This document shows, in pieces, positions 1-10,966 of a stretch of DNA of 64,000 nucleotides (positions are counted from its first letter, which is position 1; the number at the start of each line of letters is the position of its first letter). Below the pieces are notes generated by a model that was given only the letters and a program-made list of their open reading frames with translations, searched no databases and was not told the DNA's origin. Source of the DNA: Chamaecyparis obtusa. Its lineage: Eukaryota > Streptophyta > Pinopsida > Cupressales > Cupressaceae. The stretch lies in NCBI GenBank assembly GCA_027943335.1, contig BSBK01001536.1, forward strand, positions 496,001 to 560,000. The letters run 5' to 3'. The position numbers were made by a program, and so were the translations under genes.

Positions 1-210
1 ATCAAGATGTCTTCCTCAGCATTCAACTATCTCAACAACTTCTAATCTAGCAACAATTTGTCTTATCATATCAACTAATCCTGGATGTACATCTCTCCTC
101 CCTCAAACCATCTTGAAACCCTCTACAATTGTAGGTCATGTCACAATCTGCCACCCCACACCAATATCACCAACTAGGGCTTACAAGAAGGAAGCTCTAG
201 ATCTAACTTC

Positions 211-222
211 ACTCTGATACCA
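211..222 (-). promoter_or_regulatory. Primer-binding site of an element lying off the left edge
   Basis: On the minus strand this reads TGGTATCAGAGT, which matches the plant initiator-tRNA-Met PBS (TGGTATCAGAGC) except at the last base. It sits two bases from a TG that begins an LTR-like stretch at 225. The body of the element therefore lies to the left, outside the window, and positions 1-210 are its leader, in which I see no coding potential. Confidence 0.6.
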
Positions 223-224
223 CA

Positions 225-875
225 TGACGCAAGAGGATATGGGAAGAGGGGCCTAGGGCACTCCCAAATACAAATCCTACTTGCATATTAACAACTCAGA
301 AGCAACACCATAGAGAAGGATAGAATGAATGTAGATATCTTTCATTTATTCATTAAGATTCATACATGTCAGGCTGTAAGGGCTTCTCGGTTACAGCCAA
401 TACAATAAAATTCAATTACAGAATAGTCCTCATACATGCAAGGATCCAAAATATTCTCATATCTCTTCTTAACCAACTACCCCATTCCTAGAAACAACTC
501 TACTTTTTTATACAAGAGGCCACCAAATAGCTTGGCTCTAAAGATCCTTTAGATCCAACATTGGAGAAAGCAACAACCCAGATTTAGGTCCACACACTTC
601 CCAATGAGTGACCCCATCATCAATATCATGACCAAAATTAACTTCATATGTTGGCCAACATCAAACAATTAACTACACTCGGTGAACTCAAGAACCGAGC
701 AACACTGAACACACTGAACCAACTCGGTAAGAACACTACCGAATCAACTCAGTAAAGGACCAAAAAAATGGTAACCAAGCTTGCTAGTGGCCAATAAGAA
801 GACTTCACTGAGAACTCAAAACTAGTTACCAAGTGAACCTGAACAAGCTGCCGAGTAGCCAAACAAACTCTAACA
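225..875 (-). repeat. 5' LTR of a minus-strand copia-type element (body outside window)
   Basis: The stretch begins TGACGC next to the PBS and is proposed to end at CTAACA (870-875), so in element orientation it would run TGTTAG...GCGTCA, a common copia LTR form. The interior holds several ACTCGGT/ACCGAG motifs between about 676 and 860. A second LTR is not in the window, so the right end is inferred from the CTAACA terminus only, and no target duplication can be tested. Confidence 0.5.
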
Positions 876-1810
876 TATTTTTGGTTGATCATGGAACTCC
901 ATAAACCCAAGATTCTCTAGCATCACATGGGTAGGGTTCGATTATTTATTGAATTTTTAAAATACCTATAGTTTGATGTGCTCATGAAAACCATCACTAT
1001 TTTTAATATTAAATGCATCTTCATATCTCATTAGAAAGAAGCTGGAGCATCCAAGTTAAACAATATATTTTTATTTTATAATTAAACATGGTTTCATCTA
1101 AATGTAGTGACTTTTCACTTTTAGGTTATTCATTTTGACTTCAAATGAAGACATGGTTTCATCTAAATGTAGTGACTCCAAAAATTCAAGTTATACCTTA
1201 TGTTATTGAATAGAGAATCTTGACCTTGTCATAATTTTGTCCTTTTATCATCATCATCATCATTAAGCCAATTCCCTATCTTGTCAATTATGGGTTTGGC
1301 TTAGTCCTTTGTACTTTAGTTTGTCCTTTTTTTTTTCCTTTAAAGGTTTTGACCTCACTTCAACTTCCTAGGGTTATACCTTTAGGCTTGTATTCCTAAG
1401 GTTTCCAAGGTCCAAAAAAAAAACATAAGTTTTCATTTTATTCTTTGCATCATTATTCCTAAGATGCACTTTCCAAAGTCAAAATCCCAAAAACATAGGT
1501 TGCATTTTCATCCCTAAGTTGCATTTTAGAAACTTTTAATTGAATTTGTCCTTAATCTCCTACAGTCATAGTTTTCATAGTTGAATCAAGATTCTAAGGT
1601 TTTACAAGACAACAAAATCAAAGCATCAATCCAATTTCATCACCAAGAACCCTTGATCAAAGTCCAAAACAAACATGATGACATTTTGTTTCTGGTATAG
1701 TAGAGAAGGTGACCCTCCAATTGAAACAAAATCAACCACATCAATCTTATGACTCTTATGGGACTATGTCATTGCAATAAAACAACCAATCATGTCAATC
1801 CAATTCATGT
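876..1810. other. Gene-free AT-rich stretch, possibly retroelement leader
   Basis: There is no supportable gene. A duplicated phrase (catggtttcatctaaatg) occurs near 1088 and 1151, and a short TCA microsatellite lies near 1248-1264. The pyrimidine-rich, AT-rich text resembles the long untranslated leader of Tat-type elements, so it may be the leader of the decayed frame that follows. This is an inference from position and composition. Confidence 0.4.
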
Positions 1811-3046
1811 ATGTCCCAAGATTTGTACCAACCTCACAATTTCCCAAAAAATGTCATTCTTATTTCTCCATCACTAAAGGAAAAATTGGCTCAAGAGATA
1901 GAGATTTCGAACCAAAAAGTGAAAAATATTGAAAAGAGTAGGAATGAGATGTCCAAAATGCTTCGACGACCAAATGGGAATATTGCACAAGTTAACATAC
2001 AAGATCTCATTTCAAAATCATACATACCAAATCTTATTTCACAAATAAACATGACAAGTCAATTTCAAACAACAAACATAGATTTCAATAAAATTCAATT
2101 CAATCAAGTCTAAAGTCAATCATCATTCGACCAAATCTCAAGTAAAATATAATTCAATCACATCCAAGAGAAAACTTTGTTTAATCAAATCCCAAATCAG
2201 GCTCCATTAAACCAAGTCACAAAACAATAATTGAACCAAGCTCCAAACCAAACCTTCCAACCAAAGCATGGCATAATTCAACTAGGGCCGCCACCTAATT
2301 TTGAACCAATATTTTTTCCATTGCAATCAAGTTTCACTCAAGAAATCATACAACCCCTTGTTCCAATGACGCAAACAAGTCAATCCATACCAATGTCACA
2401 AAATTTTTTTCCTACAATTGCATGAAATGTCAGTGAACATCCATTTATACCTTCAAATTCACCACCAAGGCTTTCTCAAACAAACACAAGTTCAAACATG
2501 CCATTCTTTGAATGGAAATCAATCATAATCAATGAGAAACATATTATACCTCAAATTAGATCAACAAATGTATTCCATCATGTAAATATAAATGTGATAT
2601 CACCAATAAAATCACCCAAACAACAAAAATCCCAATCTAAATCTTTCAAGATTTTACTTCAAAAACTAGTTTATGCACTTGAAATTATTGAGGAGCATAA
2701 TGAAAATCACTTACCCATGTATAGAAATGGACCATTCCAAATAAATCATGTGAATGACACATCTACTTGCCATGAATAAATTATCTCTCAAGAAGCTTCC
2801 GTGTCTCCCAGCACCATTCCATCATCCCTTAAAGCTTCACAAGATAATTCTACACCGTCTTCATCAAATAACATATCCAATGATGAAACCTTCCAAGGGG
2901 TATCCACAATAGATTTCCAATCTAATCCCATTCATTATCCAAGTCCCTTCCATGCATCCCAAATGGTAGAACCACTACCAAAATTTCCTCCAATTTCAAT
3001 CAAGCTCGTTCAAGAGAATTCCATCTCCCTCATGCCAAAAAATTGA
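1811..3046 (+). pseudogene. Decayed Gln/Asn/Pro/Ser-rich frame of a plus-strand retroelement
   Basis: Four open segments (1811-2113, 2231-2425, 2498-2779, 2801-3046) lie in the same frame and are separated only by stop codons. Together they make about 400 codons of one former protein. It is rich in Gln, Asn, Pro and Ser with repeated Phe-Asn-Gln text. A short charged helix-like stretch lies near the start, and I see no zinc knuckle, protease or polymerase motif. Composition and place are like the low-complexity N-terminal gag region of Tat-type elements (compare gypsy-2 gag in this window), but I cannot assign a family. The same host element seems to continue at 15305 beyond the gypsy-1 insertion. 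Confidence 0.45.
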
Positions 3047-4540
3047 ATCCTATCCAAAGTCCCCCATGCATATTTCAATTCATAACCCATGTCAATAGGA
3101 TGATCCAAAGAACAAAGAAATAAGTCCTAAAACAAATAAAGATCAATATCCCAACAATAATCAATCTCATCCAATTGATAACTATTGATCCCCTGATTTA
3201 TGGCTCGCATCAATTATCGAGGAGAAATTCCATAAGTGTTGTAGTGGTGGGATGAGGTGTGTCCCGCAACACAACCTTCAAGGTTTTAGAATCTGGATCT
3301 TCATGGTTGGTATTTGGGGAAAAGGGAGGAGAACCACCTTTAATCAAATAACTTGAGCTAAGGGGAGGCAAAATGTTGAATCAAAGATTTGTTGGTTGGG
3401 CTAAGAATTTTTAAAGAGGCATTTGCAAGGACTCGGGCTCTCTAGTTAGATCTTCATACCATCATTCACTCAGAACATGGTGCACCACATTCTCTTCATT
3501 ATTGGTAGCATAACATGAAGCCAAAGTCCTTGAAATGGGGCTTACACATTCATATCATGTCATGGGAGGCATAACAAGGGTCTGAATAAAGTCACATTGC
3601 TCCTAAAGAAAGTCCAATTATCCTCAACAAGGGACATGACATTCTATGCTATGAGGAGACAAGCATAAATAGCCCGAATAAGGGTTGAAAGAGAAGACCT
3701 CACTTTCTAAAAATTATCTTCATGAGGAGCACACTGTAGAAAACATAAATGGATTAGGGCACACATATGAGAGTTTACACATGACACATTGATTAACAAA
3801 AAGGAAAATGCATCGAGTACACATTCCTTTTTATTTATTAAGAGAAAACATGCCAAAGAAAGAGAGAATACCCCATAAAGTATGTGTTATAGTAGACACC
3901 CCTTGAATACAAGCCACAGGGTCTTGTTCTCAAAAAAGAAGAAACCTTTGCAAATTATACAGTATATTTCCTTTCCTATTGAACCAGAGTCCAATATTTT
4001 CCAACCTCCTTAAATTATAAATTTTTGGGGCTTTATAGAACAACCCTCAGTAAAAAATTATCTCAATATGATTATAATTTGGTTACAATAGATCGACATG
4101 CCAAGAAATATAGCATGGATCGATCAATTTCATGTGTTGGGTACAAATGCTTGAACCTAGTTGGTTTATCATATCATTTCTGACATATGGGCTCAATCAT
4201 AAAACCACGGTAGCCTGATCAAAGATACCATGATTGCATGAGCCAATTTGAGCATAAAAAATAGAACAGTTGCCTAGCAAGCCATTAGTCATGGATTTCC
4301 CTCTAGGAAAGAATATTCCTTAAATATGCGTCAGTGGGTCCTGTTGAATCAAGGGTGTCTAAGGGGACATGTAGTGGGTTGGAGGAACTTTGGGGAGGTG
4401 CATTCCTCATGGAGTGTTTAGAAACTTGACTAGCTAATGTGTTTCATCTAGCATTGGGACTTTGAATGTTGTAAACTACTCTATGCGATCAAAGATCAAA
4501 GGTAAATATGAGAAGTGTTTGAGGTGATGTAGAAGAAGTC
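3047..4540 (+). other. Gene-free flank of gypsy-1 with a PPT-like purine tract
   Basis: There is no coding frame. A purine run (aaggggaggcaaaa, 3360-3373) is followed directly by TGTTGAATC at 3374, which looks like a polypurine tract and LTR start on the plus strand. Because the sequence that rejoins it beyond gypsy-1 (from 15305) looks coding rather than LTR, I do not call an LTR here. The last five bases (4536-4540, AAGTC) are the left target duplication of gypsy-1. Confidence 0.35.
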
Positions 4541-6578
4541 TGTTGTCAATCAAGATTGCACCCGTGATGTAAAGTTTAAAACCTCACGATCCTATTGGAA
4601 CATGGAAAAGTTCTCACTAGTGAGAATGAGAATGAATCTCCTGATCATAGGCCATCTTCCTCCTTGTGATCACCTATAACTAATTTCATTGGAAAAGGAT
4701 GAGAAGATATGAATTAATAAAATCTAAATGAGGTGATACACCAAGGAATTATTGCAGCTTCAGTAAACCAACACCAACTACCAAGAATAATATATATTCA
4801 CAATACCCAGACAAACATGCAATTACAAAAGTGATTCTAATGCAAGGATCCAAAATTATTTTCTTTGAAAGGAAAACCTTAGCTTTACTAATTTTCTTCA
4901 AAAAAGATAAGGATCACAAACATAGACCTGCAACTACAAGAATCAAGATTTACATATGCAATAAGGAATATAGCTTAAATGAAGGATAAACACAACATAA
5001 AAGCAAGAAATTCACAATACTACAATAGAAATCAATGAGAAGGAATTGTTGTATTTATATAATCAATTTTGAAGAACCTCTGCTACGAAGTTCCCTTACA
5101 ATCAATTGAAAAATTTGCAATGTGCAAAAAATTTGAGACCGAAAGAAGATTGCAAAACTTATAATGCATGAACCTTATAGGAAGGTTAACCCTTAATTAA
5201 CTGAAAGAAAATCCATGATGAACTGCATCTTTAAAACTCTAAAGAAGGACTGAAACCCAAATTTTTGAACTTTGGAAATCATGCTCTAGAAGTGCAAAAC
5301 CCAAAATCTCAAAATTGTCAACTAGAAGTGTCAAGCTTTGGGAATTGCAGACTGGAAGTGCGAAACCCGAAATCCCAAAATTCTTTTTGTAGCGGCAGAA
5401 AAGAGCCTTTCTTTCTTCTTCGTTAATTTGGCCTTCATAATTTACATGGCACAACTTCCTTTTCTGATGACATTCAGAGATCACAACCTACTCCTTCCTT
5501 TTCCGAAGTCATTCAAAAAAATGCTTGATTGGAGTTAGTTTATGATGACATAGGCAGCATGGAAAAGGAAAAATGAGTGGGACCCCTCAGAATTTGACAA
5601 TGTTTATCAGGGACCGTTGGATGATGCAAAGATCAATGGTCATAAGTGTATTTCAGGCCAATTTGTGGAACTATCAATCCTTTTTTAGAACGAGCAATAG
5701 AAAGAGGGTGCGTATCCTCACTTCTTCCTTTTTACCTTTTATCACCGGGACCCTCGGTGTCCAATAATGTTTACCAGTTACTGTTGGATGATGGAAAGAT
5801 AAATGGTCGTAAATGTATTCTGGGCCAATTTGGGGCACTATCACTCCTTTTTTAGAATGAGTGACGGAAAGAGGGTATGTGTCCTCACTCCTTCCTTTTT
5901 ACCTTTTATCACTGGGACCCTTGGTATCCGACAATGTTTACCAACAACTGTTGGATGATGCAAAGATCAACAGTCGTAAATGTATTTTAGTCTAATTTGG
6001 GGAACTATCATTCCTTTTTTAGAATGAGTGGCGGAAAGAGGGCACATGTCCCCACTCCTTCCTTTTTACCTTTTATCACTGGGACCCTCAACATCTGATA
6101 ATGTTTACTAGCGACCATTAGATGATGCAAATATCAATGGTCGTAAATGCATTTTGGGCCGATTTGGAGAACTATCACTCCTTTTTTAGAATGAGAAGCA
6201 GAAAGAGGGCATGTGTCCTCACTCCTTCCTTTTTACCTTTTATTTATGATTTCTCTCTATTGAAATTTTCCACCCTCAAAACCCTTCTTGTATATACCTT
6301 GAACCACACCATTTCTCTACATTATTTAGCTTCAAACTAACCTTGTGAGTTAGAAGGTTTTACAATAATGGTAAATGGGTCCCTTTAATAACTCGGTTGT
6401 ATGTGCACACTTCTCATCATTCTAGGCTCAACCCTTGTGGGAGCCCAATTAATTCAACATGGTAATAAGTATGCACATGTACCTGTATTTGCACATGACA
6501 CACACATTATTAATACAAAAATAATTAGAGCTACTAACAGCTCTACCAATTAGGGCAATGTAGTGAAAATTGGTAACA
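4541..6578 (-). repeat. Gypsy-1 3' LTR
   Basis: It begins TGTTGTCAATC and ends GGTAACA, with TG...CA termini. It aligns throughout with 13236-15299, including the four-unit tandem block. On the minus strand TATATAAATA at 5053-5062 is a plausible TATA box; the matching site in the other LTR is damaged. The adjoining internal bases on the minus strand (…GAGAGATCACCAAAA) are only partly purine-rich, so the polypurine tract is weak. Confidence 0.9.
5580..6247. repeat. Four tandem units of about 167 bp inside the gypsy-1 3' LTR
   Basis: Units begin with GGGACCC at 5580, 5748, 5914 and 6081, giving spacings of 168, 166 and 167. Each contains 'ttggatgatg(c/g)aaagat', a 'gggccaatttg(g)ggaactatca' phrase and a pyrimidine run 'cctttttaccttttatc'. 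The other LTR has the same number of units. Open frames of 60-76 codons in this block are repeats of one another and not genes. Confidence 0.9.
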
Positions 6579-6889
6579 TTTTGGTGATCTCTCAGGGGTG
6601 TTTGCTTTCTAAATAGTTTCAGACTAGTTTCCTTTTTGAATATCCATTGGGTACACAGTCTCTTTGAATTTTTGCAAACTTATAAAAACATAGGATCCTT
6701 CTCAAATTGAAAATTGAAAACTGCAACACTGAACTAAAACAACTGAAATGAACCAACTGAAAATTGAAAACTGAGATAATGTGCATCTAGCACTTGGAGA
6801 AAACAATCCACTGCAAACCAAAACCAAGAATTGACTAAAAGAAACTAACTATGTGCTGAAGCACTTATTTGTAAAACTAGAAATACCTC
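6579..6889 (-). other. Gypsy-1 3' untranslated region
   Basis: About 310 bases lie between the inferred end of the integrase frame and the 3' LTR. A short phrase 'tgaaaattgaaaactg' is repeated near 6703-6770. I see no gene. Confidence 0.6.
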
Positions 6890-8100
6890 AAAAGCAACAC
6901 TTGAGGTGTATCCCATTGACTTGGATAGGCAATCTCTCTCCTTCCATAGTTGATAGCTAAAAAAAATTATGCGCTTTGCATCCTAAAATCACAAATGGGC
7001 CACTCCAAATGACATTAAATTTGGTGTGCTTTCCAGGCCTACTTTTCATCTCATCCCATTTGAGCACTCAATCACCTTCATTAAAGACTCTTGGGACAAC
7101 TTTCTTGTCAAACGTCTTCTTCATCTGATCATGATGTTTCTCTAAATCATAAAAGGCTTATTTTCTGATTTCATCCAGCTCAACCAACTTGGCCAATCTA
7201 ACCAACATTGGCTCATCTTCTAGCAATTGTAATTCTTTGATAAAACTTAAGGTTGACAACTCAACTAAAACTGGAAGTCTAGCTTCCATGCCATAAACAA
7301 GGCTAAATGGTGAATTACTTGTTGAACGCTTTAGTGTGATTTTGTCATCCCACAAAGCTTACTCAAGATTGTTGTTCCAAGCTCTCTGATTGTCTTCAAT
7401 AGTCCTCTTAATGATGTGAATCATATTTTTGTTGGTTTTTTTAGCCTGTCCATTACCCTGTGGGTAATAATTGGATGAGCTACTAAGAAAATATTATGCT
7501 TCACAACCCAATCTATTAATTTTCCACCTACAAAGGCTAATGCATTATCTAAAATAATAGAATCATGGATACCAAAACGTGCAAATAGATCCTCGTAGAA
7601 GCTCAAAACTGCATTCTCATTTTCCTCCTTCAATGCCACAACTTCAATCCATTTTGTAAAATAATCAGTGGTTGTAAGTATAAAATTGTGTCCTAAACTA
7701 GAAGGTGGGTTCGTTGGACCAATAAAATTGAGTCCCCACTTCATAAATGGTTGTTCAATCTGAACGGGCTGTAAAGGTAAAGCTACCAAACATTTCTTAT
7801 CAACAAAAATTGAACATTTCTTACAACTTCTAACCCATGCAAAATAGTCTTTGTAAATGTTGGGCCAATAGTAACTAGCTCTCAAAAATTTTAATGTTGT
7901 TGTTCAAGGAGTCAAATGACCACTTGCTTCTCCATTATGGAACTCTCCTAGAACCCTATCAATTTGATTCATTTCAATAAATCTCAAGAGTATGCCATTA
8001 TAATATTTCCTATAAAGAACATCATTCATAATGACAAAATGAATAGCTTGAAGTCTTAAATACCTTCTTTAGAGTTGTTTAAGCTTGGGGGGCACTCACC
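6890..8100 (-). pseudogene. Gypsy-1 integrase (broken)
   Basis: Integrase would insert element cDNA into the host chromosome. Reading down the minus strand, a zinc-binding region (H-N-G-E-A-S-G-H-L then C-K-K-C, about 7960-7800) is followed by the catalytic core, with first Asp in TTTDYFTKW and second Asp in LDNALAF (7421-7885). Just after it the frame shifts. In the shifted frame the conserved PQGNGQ is followed by A-K-K-T-N-K, where the family has Glu, so the third catalytic residue appears lost. The segment at 7158-7355 carries SPFSLVYGMEA, typical of the region after the core. A C-terminal part down to about 6890 ends IQVNGIHLK. Stops and shifts make it inactive. Confidence 0.85.
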
Positions 8101-8144
8101 AGTATGAAAATAATTCATTATTTGTTGAGTCCAGCATGTTGTGT

Positions 8145-9490
8145 CTAACAATGCAACATCGTGATTAGCAAGTACAATGTTACTTTCATCCTGATGAATG
8201 TCTTCTTTACTGTCAGTAGGCTTCTCACACATACCCTTACAAGTTTTGTTGTCTTAATATGAACATCATACTCCATCACCTTAGTTATCCAACCAGCTCT
8301 CTTGTCATTTGGGTCTTTGTTTAATAAGAACTCTTTAACACTTGGATGAGAAACCATAAGATGAATTATGTTGCTTGCAATCAATGGATTGAAATTCTTG
8401 AGGCTTCTTATGATAGCTAGAACATTATTTTCAACAAAAGTATACCATTGTTCATAACCCTCTAATCCTTGACTAAAAAAATGAGATAGACTGCTCTTGG
8501 CCTTTTGCATTCTGTTGTACCAGCATTACTAAAATTGAATCATCAACCCCAAATGCATACAAAAAAAAATCCTTATCAAAATTGGGGTTGACTAAAGTAG
8601 GGGCACTTGCAATTGCATCCTTTATCTCTTCAAAGTTGTGTTTACCTACTTTTGTCCAAGTAAAACTTGCATTCTTTTTTAACATTGTTGTCATTGGTTT
8701 TAAAATAACTGTAACATTAGGAATAAATATTCTAAGGAAGTTAATCCTTTCAAGAAACTTTGTAGACCTTTCTTATGGTCAGGCAGTGGTAATGATAGTA
8801 TAACACATACTCTTTTAGGGTCTATGATAGTACCCTATTTTGATACAATATGACCCAAAAACTTGCCTTCATGGGTAATAAAAATGTACTTTTTGGGGTT
8901 CAATGACACACCAAACTCTCTACACCTTTCAAAGATCTGCCTCAAATGTTTAAAATGTTGTTCTGAATCTTTTGAGAATATGGTGATATCATCCAAATAA
9001 ACAAGTACAAACTTGTTAATCAAACCATGGAAAGCCATTTTCATTGCTTTCTAAAAATTTTCTCCCACATTTGATAATCCAAATGGCATCTTCATGTATG
9101 CCATGGTTCCCCACTTTTTTGTAAAAGTTGTTTTGAACTAGTCTTCTTCTTTGACTAGAATCTGATTATATCCACTAAAACCATCAAGAAAAGAAGAGAG
9201 CGATTAGAACCCAATACAAATTGTAAAATATGCTCCATGGAGGGCAACAGGTGATGATCCTTCAATGAAGAACGGTTTAAGTCTCTGAAATCAACACACA
9301 ATCTAATTTCACCATTTTTCTTTCTCATGGGTACAAGATTTGATACCCAGGATGTGTGTTTGATAGGAAAAATGATGTTACCTTCCAGAAACTTGATTAA
9401 TTCATATCTCATAAGTTGTTCCAGCGTTGGATTTAATGGTCTTTGCTTCGGTATGACCAGTTTTGCACCCGGTATCAGCTCTATTGTGTG
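8145..9490 (-). pseudogene. Gypsy-1 reverse transcriptase and gypsy-type RNase H (broken)
   Basis: Reverse transcriptase copies the element RNA into DNA, and the joined RNase H degrades the RNA strand. The N-terminal RT part (9155-9490) shows VIPKQRPLNP, WVSNLVPMRKKNGEIRLCVD and FRDLN. The active-site motif is Y-L-D-D in VYLDDITIFSK (8835-9044). The connection and RNase H parts follow (8473-8694 with FTWTKVGKHNFEEIK; 8145-8510 with KDPNDKRAGW). Segments lie in different frames, so at least two frameshifts separate them. No archaeal-type RNase H is visible between this block and integrase. Confidence 0.9.
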
Positions 9491-9602
9491 TTGGTCTAAC
9501 TAAGGGTCAAAACCCTTAATATCATGGTATTGTCAAGAAAACACAACATTAAATTCTTCGCATTTCATAACAAATTATTTTTTTTCTTCTTTAGTACAGA
9601 TT

Positions 9603-9960
9603 TTACCAAGTTTTAAAAACTTGTCCAAGCTCATAGTAATCCTTTTTCACTACTAAATTGGTTTTATCCATTCTTATTTGATCATCAACATTGAAAATAG
9701 ATTCAAGGGTTACAAGACCCTTTGGTATTTTATTACTTTTTAGTTGCACAATCTTATTTTCATATTGATGTTGACATTTTCTCTGATTTCCATTGGAGAA
9801 CTTTGCTTCTTCAATAAAAAAATTCACAATTTTCTCATCATTCTCAAAAACTTGCCAACTTACATTGTTATCAGGTGCAGATGGTATGACTTCTACCTTA
9901 ACATATTGCTAGGACTATACATTTTTTGTCTCTTTTGGTATGTTAAATTCAACCCCCATG
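9603..9960 (-). pseudogene. Gypsy-1 linker between the RNase H-like domain and RT
   Basis: The open segment 9603-9827 carries a charged linker with PKGLVTLESIFNVDD, of the kind that precedes gypsy reverse transcriptases. The text upstream to about 9960 is in a compatible reading with stops. I assign no separate enzymatic role. Confidence 0.55.
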
Positions 9961-9989
9961 GATGCCAACCTATCATCTTGTTTGTTCTA

Positions 9990-10345
9990 ACCCCTTGGCA
10001 CTGAAAAAATATTACAAGCAATAAATTCTTCAATTAGGTCTAAAAATCTGTGTTTGTATAGCTTTAACAAATCATTCTTTGTAGAATTTATGTTCTGGAT
10101 CTAATTAACCATTAACTCGTTCTCACCAAACACTTGTAAACTATCAATTTTCCTCTTTCTGGCCCATTCTGGGCCATGGACAAGTGATTCATACTCTGTT
10201 GTATTATTAGTACAACTAAATGCAAAGTAGAAAATAGAATAATACCTTTCACCTATAGGTGAAATCAACATTGCACCGCCTCCTAAACCATTTATGTTCC
10301 TAGAACCATCAAAATAAAGCTTCCATAACTGATTAAAATGCTCTT
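9990..10345 (-). pseudogene. Gypsy-1 archaeal-type RNase H-like domain lying upstream of RT
   Basis: Translation of the minus strand gives LYFDGSRN (first Asp), GGGAMLISPIGERYY, then FSCTNNTTEYESLVHGPEWA (Glu) and LQVFGENELMVN, where the family usually has GDS. A C-terminal phrase SVPRG-stop-NKQDDRLASMG follows. These are the landmarks of the extra, archaeal-type RNase H (aRNH) of plant Tat elements. In gypsy-2 of this window the same domain lies after the gypsy RNase H and before integrase. Here it lies between protease and RT, in addition to the normal RNase H. In-frame stops are present and the GDS Asp is replaced. Confidence 0.8.
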
Positions 10346-10388
10346 TAGGATGTTGTTCTTCACTTCTTACAAGATTTGGAACAACATT

Positions 10389-10660
10389 TTATTCATGAAT
10401 AATATAATTTCCAAGACTGGTTGAATTCATGTGGTTAAATGGTTTCTTATTACTATCTTTGGCAGTCCATTCATCCAAAATGATGTCTAGTATGCCTTCT
10501 AACAACATATTAGGATATAGGGCAGCAAGTTGGTCACCTTCATGAAATACTAAATTTTCATTAATTGGGCCTGGAGTGTAAGGTTCTAAGTGATCCTTGG
10601 CCAATGGCTCTGATTTAATTCACTATAACCCTTATATCATAACATGTTCTAAAAAAAAAT
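10389..10660 (-). pseudogene. Gypsy-1 segment between protease and the RNase H-like domain
   Basis: An open stretch of 71 codons (10389-10604) reads into the RNase H-like domain after one stop. It contains a Pro-rich beginning (EPYTPGPI) and an acidic helix-like part (EGILDIILDEW). I do not recognise a domain. It may be a spacer of the polyprotein. Confidence 0.45.
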
Positions 10661-10689
10661 GTGACCAATCAGAAGACAAATAACCTCCC

Positions 10690-10965
10690 AACTTGGCTGT
10701 AAAGTCTCTACTCAAATAGATAGAAAAATAGGGTGGCAAATCTATTACATATATGTCTTGAGAAATGGAGAAATTTGGGCATGAATGAAAAGTTAAATCC
10801 TAATTTTTTATCACTCCTACAGTATTGATGGATGATCCATCCAATTGAACTACTACCCCCTTTTCTAATGGCTCATATTTTAAACCCAATTTATCAACCA
10901 ATTGCGTAGGAATTACCAAACTTATTGCTCTAGAATCAATCATACAATTATGGACCAAGAAATCA
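10690..10965 (-). pseudogene. Gypsy-1 aspartic protease (broken, active site altered)
   Basis: The retropepsin that would cut the polyprotein. The minus strand reads CMIDSRAISLVIPTQLVDKL, then EKGVVVQLDGSS and INTVGVIKN, then SQDIYVIDLPP and SRDFTAKLGGYLSSDWS. The usual active-site triplet Asp-Ser/Thr-Gly appears here as Asp-Ser-Arg (codon AGA, one change from GGA), which would remove activity. A stop interrupts the C-terminal half. Confidence 0.8.
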
Positions 10966-10966
10966 C

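Noticed and set aside
3374..4540. A plus-strand 3' LTR starting after the purine tract at 3360
   Set aside because: The sequence that rejoins it beyond gypsy-1 looks coding, no second copy exists in the window, and the better LTR start for that element is at 18956.
5573..6340. Small protein genes in the tandem block of the gypsy-1 LTR
   Set aside because: The frames recur with the 167-base unit in both LTRs and have no independent support.
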